A stretch of DNA of 17,742 nt. It comes from Bacteroidales bacterium (GTDB lineage: Bacteria; Bacteroidota; Bacteroidia; Bacteroidales; UBA12481). Of this stretch, positions 15,050 through 17,742 are shown piece by piece. Location: assembly GCA_028707745.1 (NCBI GenBank), contig JAQWAJ010000001.1:1-17742 (forward strand), written 5' to 3'. The position numbers were made by a program, and so were the translations under genes. The notes below the pieces were generated by a model. That model saw only the letters and a list, made by a program, of their open reading frames with translations. It was not told the origin of the DNA and did no database searches. Every line of letters begins with the position of its first letter. The first letter of the stretch is position 1.

Positions 15050-15565
15050 ATGTCTTCAATCTATTTTACGGAAAAGCAAACCATCCCGTCGAACTTACGG
15101 TTAATCATTTTCGGCAGTATTACCTTGCTCATGGGTTTCATTGCTGTAATGACCTTTACCTCAGAATGGGACACTATGCCCCAGTCAGAAAAGCCAGCAC
15201 TTTTAACGCTTCTCATTGCCCCACTGTGTACATTGGTTTTGTTCATCATCAGGTTGGATACAAAATTAACATCGGAATCATTTGATTATAAGGTATATCC
15301 ATTCAGAAAGAATTACAAAGTGATCCCATTTGGGAAAATCGCGCTGATCGAACTCATGAAACCCAAAGGTTTCAATTCATACAAAGGGGTCGGCACTCAC
15401 CGCAACCTGAATCGTACCGAAATGAATTTCGGAGGCAAATATCTGATTAAGATTAGTTTGATCAATGGTAAGATGATTTCATTCAGCACCAATAAACCAC
15501 AGGAGCTCAAGAGCTTTCTTCTGAGCCTTTCTGATTCTGCTGTTAAAGTGAAGATCGACATATAA
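15050..15565 (+). CDS. Two-helix membrane protein with PH-like C-terminal domain
   Basis: The protein is 171 residues and starts at the ATG at 15050. Two hydrophobic helices lie at about residues 17-37 (LRLIIFGSITLLMGFIAVMTF) and 50-67 (ALLTLLIAPLCTLVLFII), joined by a short acidic loop. The remaining hundred residues are predicted beta-rich and cytoplasmic: FDYKVYPFRKNYKVIPFGKI, then FNSYKGVGTH, then KISLINGKMISFSTNKPQEL. This order (IPF-I, GVG, NGK, T-KPQEL) recalls the bacterial PH-like domains fused to short membrane hairpins. The function of such proteins is unknown. The gene stands alone: it is divergent from the phosphoesterase gene and 162 nt from the response regulator gene. The PH-like reading is by pattern only. 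Confidence 0.75.
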   Translation: MSSIYFTEKQTIPSNLRLIIFGSITLLMGFIAVMTFTSEWDTMPQSEKPALLTLLIAPLCTLVLFIIRLDTKLTSESFDYKVYPFRKNYKVIPFGKIALIELMKPKGFNSYKGVGTHRNLNRTEMNFGGKYLIKISLINGKMISFSTNKPQELKSFLLSLSDSAVKVKIDI

Positions 15566-15727
15566 TAGTGCTTATGCCCCGGATCATCCGTAATTCTGTC
15601 AATTATTTACAGCTACTATCAGAAGTAAAGGCTGATTGGTCTAACTTCTTATTGGTTAAATCAAATTTTTTACTGATATTTATTAGGTGTAACAGCTTGA
15701 ATTTCTAAAATTTATAAGTCAAATCAG

Positions 15728-16099
15728 ATGCAACCGCACAAGATATTATTGGCTGAAGACAACAAGTTAATCCTGGAAACAATAGCCCGAAGTCTCACTC
15801 GTGAAGGTTATGAAATCCTCAAAGCTTATGACGGTAAGGAGTGCCTTCAGATTCTTGAAGGCCAGAAAGTTGATCTCATTATCACCGACCTGTTCATGCC
15901 TTTCATCAATGGGCATGAGGTTATTTCCACTCTTCGGAATGAACGGAAAGATCAGACTCCGATTCTGGTACTATCGGCCGGAGGAGGAGAAGAGAATGTT
16001 TTAAAAGCATTTGAACTTGGAGCAGATGATTTCATGGTCAAACCTTTCAGTTTGATGGAGCTTAGTGTAAGAGTAAGAAAGTTACTGGCCAGTAAATGA
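15728..16099 (+). CDS. Stand-alone CheY-like response regulator
   Basis: The protein is 123 residues and consists only of a receiver domain. The acidic pocket is E10/D11 (LLAEDN), the phospho-acceptor is D54 (LIITDLFMP), and the switch residues are S83 (VLSAGG) and F102, with the invariant K105 in VKPF. No DNA-binding or enzyme domain follows, so the output must pass through protein contacts. The stop codon overlaps the start of the next gene in ATGA (16096-16099), so the two are probably translationally coupled. No histidine kinase is in the window. The natural partner is the HEAT-domain membrane protein next door, or the synthase behind it. The 162-nt upstream gap holds no convincing promoter; TTG (15652) and TATTTATT (22 nt later) are weak matches. 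Confidence 0.93.
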   Translation: MQPHKILLAEDNKLILETIARSLTREGYEILKAYDGKECLQILEGQKVDLIITDLFMPFINGHEVISTLRNERKDQTPILVLSAGGGEENVLKAFELGADDFMVKPFSLMELSVRVRKLLASK

Positions 16100-17508
16100 T
16101 AGCTCTAAAAGATCTTGCCATGTTACACACGCTTGCCGTTTTCTGTGTAATCACAATGGTTTTCCTTCCTCATGAAGCGCTGGCTCAGGAGCCAGTGATC
16201 AGAAATGATTATTATGAAATTTCACCTGATAAAAATCCGGATTCGCTAAAAGCTTCCCAAAATACCGGTACAACTAAGGCAAACTCTTTTTCTGGCATCC
16301 CGGGTAAAAGTTCATCCTACAAATCCGAACACTTGTTTCAGCGGATTTTGGGAATCAACAATCTCAAACTATTAAAGAAGGATTTGACTGAATACGGTAA
16401 CAACCATCTGCCCCCTTTCATGCGCCGGGTCTTTCTGGAGATAGTCCACAAAAGCTTCACCTATCCCATTGTATTTCTTATTATTACACTTATCCTGGTT
16501 TTACTTATTAATAGCATAACAGTCATTATTATACTGCGATACACCAATCATCAAAAGAACAGAAGAGAACGGTACATAAATATTTATCAAACCCGTTATG
16601 AAGAAGTTCTTTCCGGTTATCTGTTTCATGATATCGATTGGAATACCGCGTTCATCCTGATAAAAAAGAAAAAAAAACTACTGAACAGGAGAATTCTGAT
16701 TTCTGTACTCAGCAATTTTCAGGAGAACCTCAGGGGTGATTTCGATAGTCAGATTCAGGAGATTTTCATCAATCTTGGCTTACAAAGCTATGCAGTCAAG
16801 CTCATAAAATCGTCCATCTATTATAAAAAGGTATCCGGTATCAGGCAATTGACCCTTTTAAATCCAAAAGGCGCATATCATTTTATCGAACCATATCTTA
16901 ACAATTCAAATAATCTGGTAAGAGCAGAAGCGCAGGCTTCATACATCGTTTTGCGGCCTGAAGATCCTTTCTGTTTTTTAAAAGATCTGACCCGGCCTTT
17001 TAACCGATGGACACAACTTACGGCATTTAACCTCTACCGCAGTTATCAGCTAAAGGTTCCGTCGTTTGTGCAATATCTGAAATCAGAAAACATCAATGTC
17101 AGAAATTTCAGCTTAGTCATGATAACTTATTTTCAACAGGTTGAAAATTCACCGGTTATATTAAAAATGCTTGAAAGTCCTCAAGAAACAACCCGTTTTC
17201 ACTGTATTCGCGCCATAAACGACCTTCTTCTGTACGAAGGAAGAGAATTGATTAAAAGCAGGTATCCGTTTGAAACCAGGAAAAACCAGATAGAAATTAT
17301 CAAAACTCTCAGAAACATCGGAAACCAGGAGGATTTTGATTTTTTAGAAAACATTTTTCTGACAGGCTCAGTGACAGCCCGTACAGAAGCATGCAGATCG
17401 CTGTATTTTATCAGCGATGAAGGTCATCAAAGATTGATCAAAATGAAAGAGAATACAGATCTGAACCTTGAACAGTATTTAGCCCATATAACTGATCCCA
17501 GAAACTAG
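16096..17508 (+). CDS. Membrane protein with HEAT-like cytoplasmic repeat domain
   Basis: The protein is 470 residues. The start at 16096 overlaps the upstream stop by 4 nt. A signal peptide or first helix (about 9-30, ending HEALAQ) leads to a periplasmic, Ser/Lys-rich region (31-122). A long transmembrane helix follows at about 124-148 (YPIVFLIITLILVLLINSIT), then a basic linker. The rest (about 155-470) is an array of paired helices that reads like HEAT/Armadillo repeats, with alternating hydrophobic and Lys/Arg/Asn positions, such as NNLVRAEAQASYIVL and ENINVRNFSLVMITYF. These repeats would face the cytoplasm and bind proteins. The A6-G-A9 run at 16662-16677 encodes five lysines. The neighbouring receiver and GT2 genes suggest a coupling role in polysaccharide synthesis, which is inference. 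Confidence 0.88.
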   Translation: MIALKDLAMLHTLAVFCVITMVFLPHEALAQEPVIRNDYYEISPDKNPDSLKASQNTGTTKANSFSGIPGKSSSYKSEHLFQRILGINNLKLLKKDLTEYGNNHLPPFMRRVFLEIVHKSFTYPIVFLIITLILVLLINSITVIIILRYTNHQKNRRERYINIYQTRYEEVLSGYLFHDIDWNTAFILIKKKKKLLNRRILISVLSNFQENLRGDFDSQIQEIFINLGLQSYAVKLIKSSIYYKKVSGIRQLTLLNPKGAYHFIEPYLNNSNNLVRAEAQASYIVLRPEDPFCFLKDLTRPFNRWTQLTAFNLYRSYQLKVPSFVQYLKSENINVRNFSLVMITYFQQVENSPVILKMLESPQETTRFHCIRAINDLLLYEGRELIKSRYPFETRKNQIEIIKTLRNIGNQEDFDFLENIFLTGSVTARTEACRSLYFISDEGHQRLIKMKENTDLNLEQYLAHITDPRN

Positions 17509-17519
17509 CCGATACCCAA

Positions 17520-17742
17520 TTGGACATTATTAGAACCATATTTGAGACCTTCTTTTTTTATTATGCAATTTGCATTTTAGGGGCCTATTTTGTGCTCGCT
17601 ATTATTTCTGCCCAAACTTTAAAAAGAAACATTAATCGCTCAATGATAACTCATTACGATGCGATTATTTCATCGCCATTCTCACCTTTGATAACAGTGA
17701 TTGCCCCGGCGTATAATGAGTCGATGACCATCGTCGAAAACA
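17520..17742 (+). CDS. Membrane GT2 glycosyltransferase, N-terminal part (3' end outside window)
   Basis: Seventy-four codons are visible. The start is taken as TTG at 17520, 11 nt after the preceding stop. An in-frame TGA at 17493-17495 and the absence of ATG or GTG between them leave TTG as the only plausible start that keeps the N-terminal helix. The protein begins MDIIRTIFETFFFYYAICIL, a transmembrane helix at about 8-30. It then reaches SPLITVIAPAYNESMTIVEN (55-74), the first beta strand and nucleotide-sugar loop of GT-A family 2 enzymes. Processive synthases of the PgaC/IcaA and cellulose type start in this way. The order with a response regulator and a HEAT protein suggests regulated exopolysaccharide synthesis at the inner membrane. 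The DxD and QxxRW motifs lie outside the window, so processivity is not shown. Confidence 0.85.
   Translation, partial: MDIIRTIFETFFFYYAICILGAYFVLAIISAQTLKRNINRSMITHYDAIISSPFSPLITVIAPAYNESMTIVEN

Noticed and set aside
15566..15727. Riboswitch or small RNA in the 162-nt gap before the response regulator
   Set aside because: Only short, weak inverted repeats such as CGGATCATCCG are present, with no conserved motif or T-tract terminator.

Overview
The window looks like a chromosome segment from a member of the Bacteroidota, probably an environmental Bacteroidales- or Marinilabiliales-like lineage. Several things point that way: a TonB-dependent receptor with an N-terminal carboxypeptidase-regulatory-like domain, many lipoproteins with short lipoboxes, a GH127-type arabinofuranosidase, a YncE/phosphoesterase fusion, promoters of the TAnnTTTG type, almost no Shine-Dalgarno sequences and a moderate G+C content. 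Family calls come from reading motifs; no database search was possible.

Left part (1-6924, + strand). The end of rsmD (16S rRNA methyltransferase) enters from the left edge. It is followed by two tandem, clearly paralogous secreted M28 zinc aminopeptidases that end at a strong intrinsic terminator (3654-3685). Next comes a pair with a 4-nt gap: a DUF2271-like lipoprotein and an 803-aa TonB-dependent receptor without a SusD partner. This pair is a candidate small-ligand or metal uptake unit.

Middle (6924-12203). The convergent gap after the receptor is built almost entirely of repeats: GGGCGAA-type heptads with ten G3 tracts, a perfect 20-nt palindrome, CGGTCTC heptads and an inverted GGGCGAA copy. 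A leftward operon then reads GH127/146-like beta-L-arabinofuranosidase, an unrecognised Cys-rich lipoprotein and a tandem-domain SGNH esterase. It has its own promoter (11901-11929). Together these look like a small exported module acting on an acylated, arabinose-containing glycan. Upstream of it lies a leftward tRNA-Asp(GTC) with a clean promoter and terminator.

Right part (12204-17742). A leftward YncE-type beta-propeller/phosphoesterase lipoprotein is divergent from a rightward two-helix membrane protein with a PH-like tail. The right edge holds a compact rightward operon: a stand-alone response regulator, a membrane protein with a HEAT-like cytoplasmic domain (4-nt overlap) and the N-terminus of a membrane GT2 glycosyltransferase (11-nt gap, TTG start). 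This is the best candidate for an undescribed system: signal-controlled polysaccharide synthesis in which the HEAT protein may link the receiver to the synthase.

Three gene ends (the receptor, the SGNH esterase and the phosphoesterase) carry purine-rich heptad repeats just after the stop codon, always in the sense orientation. No IS element, integrase, CRISPR array or riboswitch was seen.
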